A stretch of 64,000 bases of DNA from a virus. Of this stretch, positions 41,017-48,977 are shown one piece after another. The stretch covers positions 1 to 64,000 of IMG/VR virus record IMGVR_UViG_3300006790_000756; one strand, written 5' to 3'. The position numbers and the translations under genes are program-made. The notes under the pieces were generated by a model that was not told the origin of the DNA, ran no database searches, and saw only the letters and a program-made list of their open reading frames with translations. How positions within the stretch are numbered: position 1 is the stretch's first letter; the number at the start of each line of letters is the position of its first letter.

Positions 41017-41453
41017 CACTTTTTCCTTTTAGCTGTGTACTTCTTTGGTTGATCCTTTTTTCTTCGAGCCGCTGCCTTCAACCTACCAGCAGTAGCGCCA
41101 CCATGCTTTACTCTTGTTCTAGCAGCATGGCTTTTAATGCTTTTCCAACTAGAACCTGGGGTTGAACTCCCTGGTGTAAAGCCTTTAGCTGTTCTACCAG
41201 AAACTCTTTGTTGTTTACTCTTGCCCCAACCCCCAGAGGTTGTGACATACATTCTATATGAGCCTTTTGTAGAGAAAATAGTACCAGGGCTAGTCTTCTT
41301 TAGAGCAGCCTTGATGGTGTCGTAAATTGGAACTTTACTCTTACGAGAGCTAGTTACATTCTTTCTTTTGTAACTACCTCTACCACTAGGGTATCGTTCA
41401 GACTTTTCGTTTAACGACTGCTCTTTTCCTCTTACCAGATCTATTAGGCTCAT
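41016..41453 (-). CDS. Basic head-module protein, 145 aa
   Basis: ATG at 41453 has a GGAGGA site eight bases upstream and is chosen over an in-frame TTG farther up. The protein is strongly basic, with GSYKRKNVTSSRKSKVP, RTAKGFTPGSSTPGSSWKS and a C-terminal run of Lys/Arg (KAAARRKKDQPKKYTAKRKK), so it probably binds DNA inside the head. No known family. It lies between the capsid-like-motif protein and the protease in the head operon. Confidence 0.6.
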   Translation of the reverse strand: MSLIDLVRGKEQSLNEKSERYPSGRGSYKRKNVTSSRKSKVPIYDTIKAALKKTSPGTIFSTKGSYRMYVTTSGGWGKSKQQRVSGRTAKGFTPGSSTPGSSWKSIKSHAARTRVKHGGATAGRLKAAARRKKDQPKKYTAKRKK

Positions 41454-41814
41454 AAGTTTTTCCTCCAGCGTAGTTAGGAGCGCCAAGGCTCCCTACAGTC
41501 GTAGTCCCAGTAGTAACACCTAGCTCGTTAAGAAGCTCCTTCAGTTCGTTAATCTTAACTTGAATCTGCTCCTTAATCTGCTTCTTCCTTTCTTCTTGAA
41601 GGTTGACCTGAGGTACAGGATCTCGCCTAACTCCGAAGGAATTAGCAAGAACATCGTTAACATCTTCTTGAAGAACTTGAACATTCTCTATATCGGGCAC
41701 ATTGCCCCTCACGGGAGCTTTGTGTGAAACAGGCTGAGGATTATCCTTCTCTTGCTTAAGCAAAGCTTGAGCAAAATCGCCAATCCCCATACCTGTTTCT
41801 TTAAGAGAAGCCAT
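41398..41814 (-). CDS. Head-module protein with capsid-like cleavage motif, 138 aa
   Basis: Residues 1-90 are helical and charged (EERKKQIKEQIQVKINELKE). Residues 95-111 read LNELGVTTGTTTVGSLG: an L-x-E site followed by TGTTTVGSLG, the same ten residues that follow the predicted protease cut in the capsid protein. The C-terminus is basic (NRSGKRKRAVVKRKV). It probably enters the prohead and is cut by gp21 after E97, releasing a short basic piece. No family name can be given. It starts with GAGG eleven bases upstream. Confidence 0.6.
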   Translation of the reverse strand: MASLKETGMGIGDFAQALLKQEKDNPQPVSHKAPVRGNVPDIENVQVLQEDVNDVLANSFGVRRDPVPQVNLQEERKKQIKEQIQVKINELKELLNELGVTTGTTTVGSLGAPNYAGGKTYEPNRSGKRKRAVVKRKV

Positions 41815-41831
41815 TATTTAGAGCCTCGCTT

Positions 41832-42329
41832 TCAAGGATTTAACTTAGAGCCTTTAGGGGCGTACTTAGATCTTTTCCCTGCTGCTACGAGTCGTTCGTC
41901 GTTTTTCCCAGCTTGGTTCTGTGTTTTTAGATCGAATTTCTCATCCGTTCTCAAACCCTCAACGAATTCAACGATAGCTTCGATTTGATCATCGTTAAGA
42001 CCCTCAAGAAGATCGACCTCTTCGGCCTCCTCTTCTTCTTCAACAACCTCACCTTCCTCGGCCTCTTCGGCCTCAGCGAGAAGTTGCTCTGCCTCTTGGA
42101 AGACGCCTAGCATTTGCTCGGCGTGCTCAAGAAGAACCTCGTCGGAAAGCTCACCCTCAAGGGTGGACTCGCATAGAGGGCAAGTGTGAGCCTCAGGAGC
42201 AGTCTCCTCGGCCTTAGCTTCTTCGATGACCTCTTGCTCCTGAACGGGAGCAACGGACTCTGTAAGTAAACCAGCCTTCTTCCAGGCTGAGGTGCCGAGT
42301 ACGGCTTCTCTTAATTGATCTCTGTTCAT
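41832..42329 (-). CDS. Acidic head-module protein, 165 aa
   Basis: Begins NRDQLREAVLGTSAWKKAGLLTE, an N-terminal segment ending in an L-x-E site typical of targeting and cleavage in T4-type proheads. The middle has one CxxC (HTCPLCESTLEG) and a very acidic stretch (EEGEVVEEEEEAEEVDLLE). The end is basic (GKRSKYAPKGSKL). Probably a prohead core protein removed or clipped at maturation. A CAGGAG site precedes the ATG. No family is recognised. Confidence 0.55.
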   Translation of the reverse strand: MNRDQLREAVLGTSAWKKAGLLTESVAPVQEQEVIEEAKAEETAPEAHTCPLCESTLEGELSDEVLLEHAEQMLGVFQEAEQLLAEAEEAEEGEVVEEEEEAEEVDLLEGLNDDQIEAIVEFVEGLRTDEKFDLKTQNQAGKNDERLVAAGKRSKYAPKGSKLNP

Positions 42330-42340
42330 AATAAACTCCT

Positions 42341-42355
42341 GACGCTCTAAGCGTC
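42341..42355. other. Small inverted repeat upstream of the 165-aa gene
   Basis: GACGCT-3 nt-AGCGTC, a six-base-pair hairpin just ahead of the CAGGAG ribosome-binding site. No T-run follows, so it is not a normal terminator; it might tune translation of the acidic head gene. Confidence 0.3.
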
Positions 42356-42404
42356 TGTAAATATGTATACCTAGTTAAATTTAATTAGTGATTTTTCCTG
42401 TTTT

Positions 42405-42689
42405 TTAGGTGAAGATATTAACTGTTCTTGATTCCCCTTCTGTAAAATGACCGCAACTTCGAGCATCCCCGACTCTATGCACAGGGTTTACTCCGATTTT
42501 CACTGTTGCAGACCCATCACTAGGAGCAGTTATCTTTGGTGAATCCCCATGGTTATGAACTGGAACTGAAGCTCCATTTACTACAGCCACAGGTTTTCCT
42601 TCATAGGTCACAGTGGGGTCACAATTAGCTAATACTAAAGCAGCGTTTTGCAGGTTAGATAAATCTCCTATGATTGATATGCTTGTCAT
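42405..42689 (-). CDS. PAAR-motif spike-tip protein
   Basis: 94 residues. The pattern AVVNGASVPVHNHGD, PSDGSATVKIGVNPVHRVGD and a Cys/His end (RSCGHFTEGE) matches the small PAAR proteins that sharpen the tip of contractile tail spikes; the His/Cys set probably binds a metal ion. It would sit on the spike at the baseplate centre. The gene lies directly after the cysteine-rich protein (4-nt overlap), so that protein may be a spike or hub neighbour. Confidence 0.75.
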   Translation of the reverse strand: MTSISIIGDLSNLQNAALVLANCDPTVTYEGKPVAVVNGASVPVHNHGDSPKITAPSDGSATVKIGVNPVHRVGDARSCGHFTEGESRTVNIFT

Positions 42690-45600
42690 GGTAATATTTC
42701 GGGTGTTTCAGCGCCACCTTCAGGCTCCTCAATTTTCACAGCCCGTTCTCTTTTCTTGACTGGGGGTGGGTCGTAATCATCAACATTGTTCAGGCCCTTA
42801 TCAAATACTTCGGTTATTTGTACAAAGCGTTCCCTAACCGTTTCGCTAGTTGCAAAAGTGTTTGTTGCTATCTGATCTCTTTTCTTATCATAGTCCTCGA
42901 TATCGCTGTAGAGGGTTTTGCGCTCGTTTGGAGTTAGGTTCTTGAATACTGACCCCCATTCAACTCTCGTCTTAGCCTCATCGATAAAGTTATTATCATC
43001 AGCCTTGGCGTCTCTGATTGCTTTGAATAGTTGTCTTGCTGCGCTAGGCTTTCTAGGAAGCTTTTCAGAACCATTCTTGTAAGATTTCCTTACAGATTTA
43101 AGCTTTGAGCTATCGTATTCTACCTTGATACTTTTTGATTCTTGTCTAGGATCGACACCTCCGAAGAAATCTGTACCCTTCTCATTAAATATTTCAGGAT
43201 CCCATCGTTGTGAAGTTTGGGTTCTATCAGGAGATAGTCGGAACACGGCTTTTCTACTTCCATAGCCAGTTAGCTTAGACTTACCAGATCCAATTAAGAA
43301 CCTTGTCCTGTCAGTTGGGATAAGAACGATGTGCCAAGGGATTCTTCTGGGTATTACTGGGACATCATCTGTTGATCCTTGAATCTTATCAAAGCTGATG
43401 TCCTTGAACTCAGCAGTCATATTACTCGTATCTAACATGTGGTCGAAGAAAGGATCACTGGCCTCCATATTGAAATGCATGTAGGGCCAAGGCTTGTACT
43501 CAATCCACTCGTTGATCTCATCGGCATCAGTAACCAACTTATAGTTTGCTTTTGATATCCTTACCAGGGGGTTGGTCCTAGATACATCTTCAAGTGTGCT
43601 AACCTCTAGTTTAAAGAAGTAGAAATCCTGTCTCGCATCGCTTAGAGAGTATTCTTCCTCTACGAACGAATTCTCATCACTAGAAACAGAAAGCACCGTA
43701 GCATAATCTTCGTTTACGATACCAAATGCTTTTCTCAAATCCTCAAAATCAAATACAACCGCTTGCTCAATTAAGGTATCAAGGTCGAGGAATCCTCTAG
43801 ACCCGTCAGTTTTGTAGTATGTAATGAAGTCTCCTTCATTAATATACTTTGTAGTAGCATCCCCACTAGAGTCTAAGATCTCGTAACTATCGTCTTGCTT
43901 AATGTCTATGAACCTAAGAACTGAGTCTGTATCAACATAAGCGATAGCTTTTTCTAGATCCGTAGCCACTGTCTTCCAAATCTTCATCCTCTCTTTATTG
44001 AACCCACCATAAACATCAGGGTTGAGAGGCTTGGCTTTTCTGTTTACAAGATCTACAAGGTTGTTCTCATTGGATATATTGTTTGATCTTGAGGTCTTAT
44101 CGTGAACAGTATTCATACTGAAAAGACCCTGCTCATCAAACTCATCAAGTCTGCCCTCAAATAGTAATATCCTAATTCTTCTAAGAATCTTAGGTCTCAA
44201 AGGCTTACCGTCATAATCCTCAAGTAAATCTATTCGTTTTTTTAGATTATCATTGAGGCTCCTGTAAATGTAATTAAGAGACACATCATCAAACGCCCTC
44301 TCTGTGGCTTCAGGCTCAGTATCAATGTTCATCACAGCCCAAATAGAAGCATGTACTTGATCGGAGAAGATGGTTAGATGCTTATCGTTGTACATGGGCG
44401 TGAACGCACTCTGGGCTCTTACAAACTCATCGTTACCTAAGACATCAAGGATTTTAGGAGTCTTAATAACCCTGTTCATCTCCCTGAGGTAGTTCACCCC
44501 TGGACTGTTAAGAATGCCTGGGGCGGCTGAGTCAGTATCCTTAAGAGGATCCCTTGGAGTGCCTTGTCCTTGTATAGGACCAGATCCTCCACCTCCACCG
44601 CCAGTATCACACTCTGGGAAATCACTAGAGAAAGGGCTGTCGCAAGGATCAGTGGCACAAGGATATGTAAAAGGATGGTCTGGGGTGGAATTGAGACTTA
44701 AACACTCTTGAAAAGATCCTAACGAGTCTAGACAAGAAACTGGAGTATAGTTAACTGGAATGGCAGCCACTACAGTCCCACACTGATCCTTAAACTCATA
44801 GTTCAAAGTAAAAGGCCCAGAGGTTAAAGTTATCTCGTATGTCCAAGTTAGATCAATGCCTACAACCTCTGTCTCTATTACATTTCCATTTATAAGTAGT
44901 TGGAAATCTTCTAAATTACTGTAAGAAGGATCATCCGATAAATTAGGACCTAGTGCATTTCTTGATGATATGCTAAGGGTTCTTGTGGTCTCTCCTGGGC
45001 AGTAGTAAGTCTCAATGCTATTACCGCCATCGTAAGCGAACTGTAGCCTAGCAGCTATTACTTCAGTGAGAGATTGTCCTACAGGTTCATCATAACAATC
45101 TTGACAGTCCAAAACTGATTGTGAGCATTCTACAAGGTCAGTAAATACAACATCTACATTATCAGGAGTAGCACATTCACCTGTAGTTACACAATTACCA
45201 TCATTAAATTCACAATTTATATTTGTGTAGTTGTCTTTCGAGGGCTCTACTTCGCAACAATAAGTTTGTTGGCTTTTTTCGCAAGCCTGTTTTGTCTTAA
45301 AGACCCTCTCTCCGTTAGGACCTGCATTTCCTGAGTCTATGATACAATCATCATCGACATAGCTTTGACACTGCCCTCCTTCAATACCTACAGGGCAGTA
45401 CCAATAAGTAGCAGGTTCGCAACATGTAGCATTACAAGCTCCTGACTCTAGGAAGTAATTAGTTCCATTACCTAAAGGATCATCAGCAGTACAGAAATCA
45501 CTAACAGTATCACAGAAACCTTGTTCTGGATTGTTACATATGTATACTTCTGTTGTGCCTGGACACTCTGCATCACAACTAGCTTGATCAGCAAATATAT

Positions 45601-46498
45601 CGGGACGAATTACAAGATCACAAGATCCTGGCTGTGTATACTGATTACATGTCCCGCACTTAGTTGATTGAGACTCAGTGTCACATTGGTAGTAGACGGG
45701 CATAGGGCAACAAGGATATGTTGCATTGCAATCATCTTTACTTTTATAGGCAGGACTACCGTTGTACTGTATTTCATCAGGGGCGTCCTCGCAATCAGTT
45801 ACACCAAGATCAACTAAAGTAGGATTTACTATGGTACATTCCGTTAGATTCTCTGATTGATCTAAAGCTGTACATTGCCAATATTGACAGGTTTCGTCAC
45901 TAATACATCCATCAGCAACACACTGCTCTACACTTAAGTAAAGCTCCCTTCCAAAGTATTGTTCAGCCGCCCCCTCAAACTCTGCACATACTTCATCTTG
46001 GGCTATGTGGAAAGGAGGCGGATAATCTTCACAGCAACCATCTGCATCAGTTTGGTCGCAACCATCTTGAGATGCTGCACACTGAATAAACCCACAAGGC
46101 TTGCTAGGGCAACAGGATTCGTTGCAAGCATCTAGGTGGTATTTCTGCCCTCCAATATCAACACAACCCTCTAAGGATGCATCACAGGGTATTCCATACT
46201 GAGCGTTGAGTTGTCCTCTGGTGATATTCTGAATTATTGGGACATTTCCCTCACAACAACCTGTGTCAGCACAAGGTCTCTCATCACCACAACCGTATAG
46301 ACTTACAACATCTAAACAAGGATCATCACCACCAGTATCATCGTCGCAGTCAGGATCGTTTGGATTCTGAGCGCAACATGTAGGATCATTATCTATGCAG
46401 TCATCAGGGTCAGTTCCTGCCCCAGGATCAGGCGCGTCTGGTCCTGTCCCCTGGTAAGAGAATATTCTTCTAAAGCAGTCTTGAAATACCGATACCAT
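42686..46498 (-). CDS. Cysteine-rich baseplate/spike-associated protein, 1270 aa
   Basis: Residues 1 to about 630 hold several dozen Cys in repeating units of roughly 50-65 residues, each with an aromatic-x-Cys start (VYYQCDTES, VYICNNPEQ, YWYCPVGIE), spaced Cys pairs, and an end such as KSKDDCNATYPCC or KTKQACEKSQQTYCCE. A poly-Gly hinge (DTGGGGGGSG near 632) separates this from a second half without such repeats (ILNSPGVNYLREMNRVIKTP onwards) that resembles a structural baseplate module and ends in an acidic tail. Free Cys this dense is rare in cytoplasmic proteins. Function unknown; adjacency to PAAR suggests spike or host contact. Confidence 0.6.
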   Translation of the reverse strand: MVSVFQDCFRRIFSYQGTGPDAPDPGAGTDPDDCIDNDPTCCAQNPNDPDCDDDTGGDDPCLDVVSLYGCGDERPCADTGCCEGNVPIIQNITRGQLNAQYGIPCDASLEGCVDIGGQKYHLDACNESCCPSKPCGFIQCAASQDGCDQTDADGCCEDYPPPFHIAQDEVCAEFEGAAEQYFGRELYLSVEQCVADGCISDETCQYWQCTALDQSENLTECTIVNPTLVDLGVTDCEDAPDEIQYNGSPAYKSKDDCNATYPCCPMPVYYQCDTESQSTKCGTCNQYTQPGSCDLVIRPDIFADQASCDAECPGTTEVYICNNPEQGFCDTVSDFCTADDPLGNGTNYFLESGACNATCCEPATYWYCPVGIEGGQCQSYVDDDCIIDSGNAGPNGERVFKTKQACEKSQQTYCCEVEPSKDNYTNINCEFNDGNCVTTGECATPDNVDVVFTDLVECSQSVLDCQDCYDEPVGQSLTEVIAARLQFAYDGGNSIETYYCPGETTRTLSISSRNALGPNLSDDPSYSNLEDFQLLINGNVIETEVVGIDLTWTYEITLTSGPFTLNYEFKDQCGTVVAAIPVNYTPVSCLDSLGSFQECLSLNSTPDHPFTYPCATDPCDSPFSSDFPECDTGGGGGGSGPIQGQGTPRDPLKDTDSAAPGILNSPGVNYLREMNRVIKTPKILDVLGNDEFVRAQSAFTPMYNDKHLTIFSDQVHASIWAVMNIDTEPEATERAFDDVSLNYIYRSLNDNLKKRIDLLEDYDGKPLRPKILRRIRILLFEGRLDEFDEQGLFSMNTVHDKTSRSNNISNENNLVDLVNRKAKPLNPDVYGGFNKERMKIWKTVATDLEKAIAYVDTDSVLRFIDIKQDDSYEILDSSGDATTKYINEGDFITYYKTDGSRGFLDLDTLIEQAVVFDFEDLRKAFGIVNEDYATVLSVSSDENSFVEEEYSLSDARQDFYFFKLEVSTLEDVSRTNPLVRISKANYKLVTDADEINEWIEYKPWPYMHFNMEASDPFFDHMLDTSNMTAEFKDISFDKIQGSTDDVPVIPRRIPWHIVLIPTDRTRFLIGSGKSKLTGYGSRKAVFRLSPDRTQTSQRWDPEIFNEKGTDFFGGVDPRQESKSIKVEYDSSKLKSVRKSYKNGSEKLPRKPSAARQLFKAIRDAKADDNNFIDEAKTRVEWGSVFKNLTPNERKTLYSDIEDYDKKRDQIATNTFATSETVRERFVQITEVFDKGLNNVDDYDPPPVKKRERAVKIEEPEGGAETPEILP

Positions 46499-46499
46499 A

Positions 46500-48977
46500 T
46501 CATGTTATGATTGGTTGTCCACCTGTGGTTTGAGTGTCGAATATATAGTTCTGACCCATAACTTGAGTGTGACCCGTGACAGTAAACTCTACAGTTGGGT
46601 ATGTAACTAAAAGGGGAACTAATGCAGACCAAGATGGTTGGTAGAAGTTGAGATTAACGGCATCGCTAGAATTGTTAGCCTTGAAATTTGATCCCGTACT
46701 AACATTTCTAAACTCTTGCGTGTAATACTCAGTAAAAACTGAGAATGCGGAGAAAACATCTCTGCCTCTTTGGGCAACCGTAGACTTGCTGTTCATAGGA
46801 GCCCAGAAAGCTCTTTGGCCAAAAGAGCTATCATTTAAAACTTGATCTCTATGAACACCTACTGTACCTGGAAATGTACTGAAAAACTCAGTAGCAGCGT
46901 TAGGAGTAAAAGCAACATAAATAGTAAACTCAGCCTCATTACCAACTATTCCATGCTTTTCAATAGCAATCCCAGAGTACCTATTGCGAGTTCCACCAGA
47001 ACCGCTAGAGGGGACACAATTTCTTAAAACAGCATTGACATCATAATCAATGACATTTAAAGGTAGTGTAACCTTTAACCTTTTTCTAAGATAATAAATT
47101 ATTTCAGTTCCCCCTAAAAATTCGTCAACTCCATCTGATATCGGTCTGAAATTGTTGTTATCTATTCTATCATAAAGGGATTCAGCAACACTTTGGGTTA
47201 TTTCACTACCAGTGAAGTCTTGGAATGAACCATTGTTCAGCTTAATAGCGCAGTTGATTCTATCATTTCTTAAAGATCCTAAGTCGGTGGTATCATTTAA
47301 ATTAGCTGTCCATCCTCCTAAGTCCCAACCAGGCAATCGAGGAAGTTCGGGAAGACCTATAAGTCCATGCTTATTTTGAAGATAGGATATTGCCTCCTGT
47401 TCATTACCAATGGTAGAGTCGTCATTAGCCCCTGCTAAACTTAGTAAGGCACCTTCAACACCAAATTTAGTGCCTCCTAAGATAGCACCTTTAGTGATGA
47501 ATCTTGAACCTCCACCACCAGTGCTACCACCAGTGCCAGTATCAATACCACCGACTGCGCTATCAACATAAGTCTTTAGCTGAGTTACAGCCTTTACCAT
47601 TGTGGAGTTAAGCTCAGTCTTACCAACAGCAGGGTTGGCAAAAGAAAGAGGTGGGTTGGCAGCAGCAACACCAGCACGCTCATTGTAAGAAAGCTCGGCT
47701 GTTCTGAAGAAAGGACGGATATCAATGATATCAGAATCTTCAATAACAGTCTTGCCTTTTCTAACTATGACATAAGCAATAGGAAGAATTGATTGTCCAA
47801 CAAGAGCGAAGCTATTCTCAAGACCCTCTTGGAAAAGAGGAGTAAGGTTCATCACATCATCAGGTGATGGGAAGCTAACGGAAACATCAGCGAAAGCTCC
47901 TTGCTCTACAGTTAGATCAGCAAGAGGTGATACTGTTTGGAAGTGTCCCTCCTCTGAAACAGCGTCTGTCTCCCTAAAGAATGCGTTACTATTTTCTTGG
48001 TTGGCTGTGAAAAGAGTGCTGTCAAAGAACCCAGCGTCATTGGCATCAGTGCTATCGTAACCAGTGTACTCGCCAAAACCTTTTAGAGATACAACGCCTG
48101 CACCTTTTAGAAGTCCGAGTCTGGGCTCAGTGATAGTTGTAGGGCCTTCTCCATCAGGAAGGGCAATCGTAGTAGAATCAGCATCGATTGGATGGGCGTA
48201 GACGAAAAGAAGATCCGCTCTCATCGCAGGGCTATAACCCGTGTTGTTAGAGTAATCAGTATCTGAGAATGCAGGAACTTGAATCTCAATATCATCCTTT
48301 ACATTGACGATTGAAGTTCTGATTGCACCACCCCATCTTCTTGTGAAAGCTACTGCTTGCTCGGCCAAACCTTCAACTTGGTTCGACATAGTTTGGCCTT
48401 GTCTCCAAACTGCGAGCTTGTTCTTTGGTGTGCTTGCTATGGTGGTCAAAGCAGCAGCAGTCCAAGAAAGGTTTCCTTGGCTTGGGTTTACTTGATGATG
48501 TTGTAAATGCTCGTAAAGACCGTTGAAGTAAAGTGCTTCTCCTACAACATCACCCGCGATTTGCTTTAGAATGTTCGTTGGAAGATTGAACTTAAACTTC
48601 CTGTCAGAAGGGGCGTTTGGATCTACAGTTGCATTAGCAGTTTTTATAAGGGTTTGGATGCCCTTCCCATATGCATCGTTAATCCTAGCAGTAAATCGAC
48701 CTTTTTGAACTCTTACAGTTCTAGAGGATCCAGTGGCAACAGGCTTTAGTTCAGCGAGATCACTACGAGTTATACCAGATACTTGAGAACCTGCCTCCAC
48801 TTGATCCTTGAGCCAAAGGACATTCTCCTCTAGCTGCTTGATTGGGATGTTATCAATCTCCCAATGGTAAGGGTCGTTGTTCTTAAAGTATCTTACAGGC
48901 TGTGTAAACTTGTAAGCACTCTCGATCCATTGCTTTTTGTTCTGGTCGATTTGGTTTTCTGCGTAGTGATTAGGCAT
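46500..48977 (-). CDS. Baseplate/fibre structural protein with W-E-x-D-N-I-P N-terminal module, 825 aa
   Basis: The N-terminus KFTQPVRYFKNNDPYHWEIDNIPIKQLEEN is a module also seen, with changes, at the start of the next gene upstream (48977-52615). Further on are beta-rich stretches, a Gly/Thr linker (GTGGSTGGGGS near residue 485) and a C-terminal domain. This architecture fits a baseplate-attached fibre or wedge. No enzyme motif is seen. It overlaps the upstream gene by one base at the stop/start, so the two are co-translated. Confidence 0.55.
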   Translation of the reverse strand: MPNHYAENQIDQNKKQWIESAYKFTQPVRYFKNNDPYHWEIDNIPIKQLEENVLWLKDQVEAGSQVSGITRSDLAELKPVATGSSRTVRVQKGRFTARINDAYGKGIQTLIKTANATVDPNAPSDRKFKFNLPTNILKQIAGDVVGEALYFNGLYEHLQHHQVNPSQGNLSWTAAALTTIASTPKNKLAVWRQGQTMSNQVEGLAEQAVAFTRRWGGAIRTSIVNVKDDIEIQVPAFSDTDYSNNTGYSPAMRADLLFVYAHPIDADSTTIALPDGEGPTTITEPRLGLLKGAGVVSLKGFGEYTGYDSTDANDAGFFDSTLFTANQENSNAFFRETDAVSEEGHFQTVSPLADLTVEQGAFADVSVSFPSPDDVMNLTPLFQEGLENSFALVGQSILPIAYVIVRKGKTVIEDSDIIDIRPFFRTAELSYNERAGVAAANPPLSFANPAVGKTELNSTMVKAVTQLKTYVDSAVGGIDTGTGGSTGGGGSRFITKGAILGGTKFGVEGALLSLAGANDDSTIGNEQEAISYLQNKHGLIGLPELPRLPGWDLGGWTANLNDTTDLGSLRNDRINCAIKLNNGSFQDFTGSEITQSVAESLYDRIDNNNFRPISDGVDEFLGGTEIIYYLRKRLKVTLPLNVIDYDVNAVLRNCVPSSGSGGTRNRYSGIAIEKHGIVGNEAEFTIYVAFTPNAATEFFSTFPGTVGVHRDQVLNDSSFGQRAFWAPMNSKSTVAQRGRDVFSAFSVFTEYYTQEFRNVSTGSNFKANNSSDAVNLNFYQPSWSALVPLLVTYPTVEFTVTGHTQVMGQNYIFDTQTTGGQPIIT

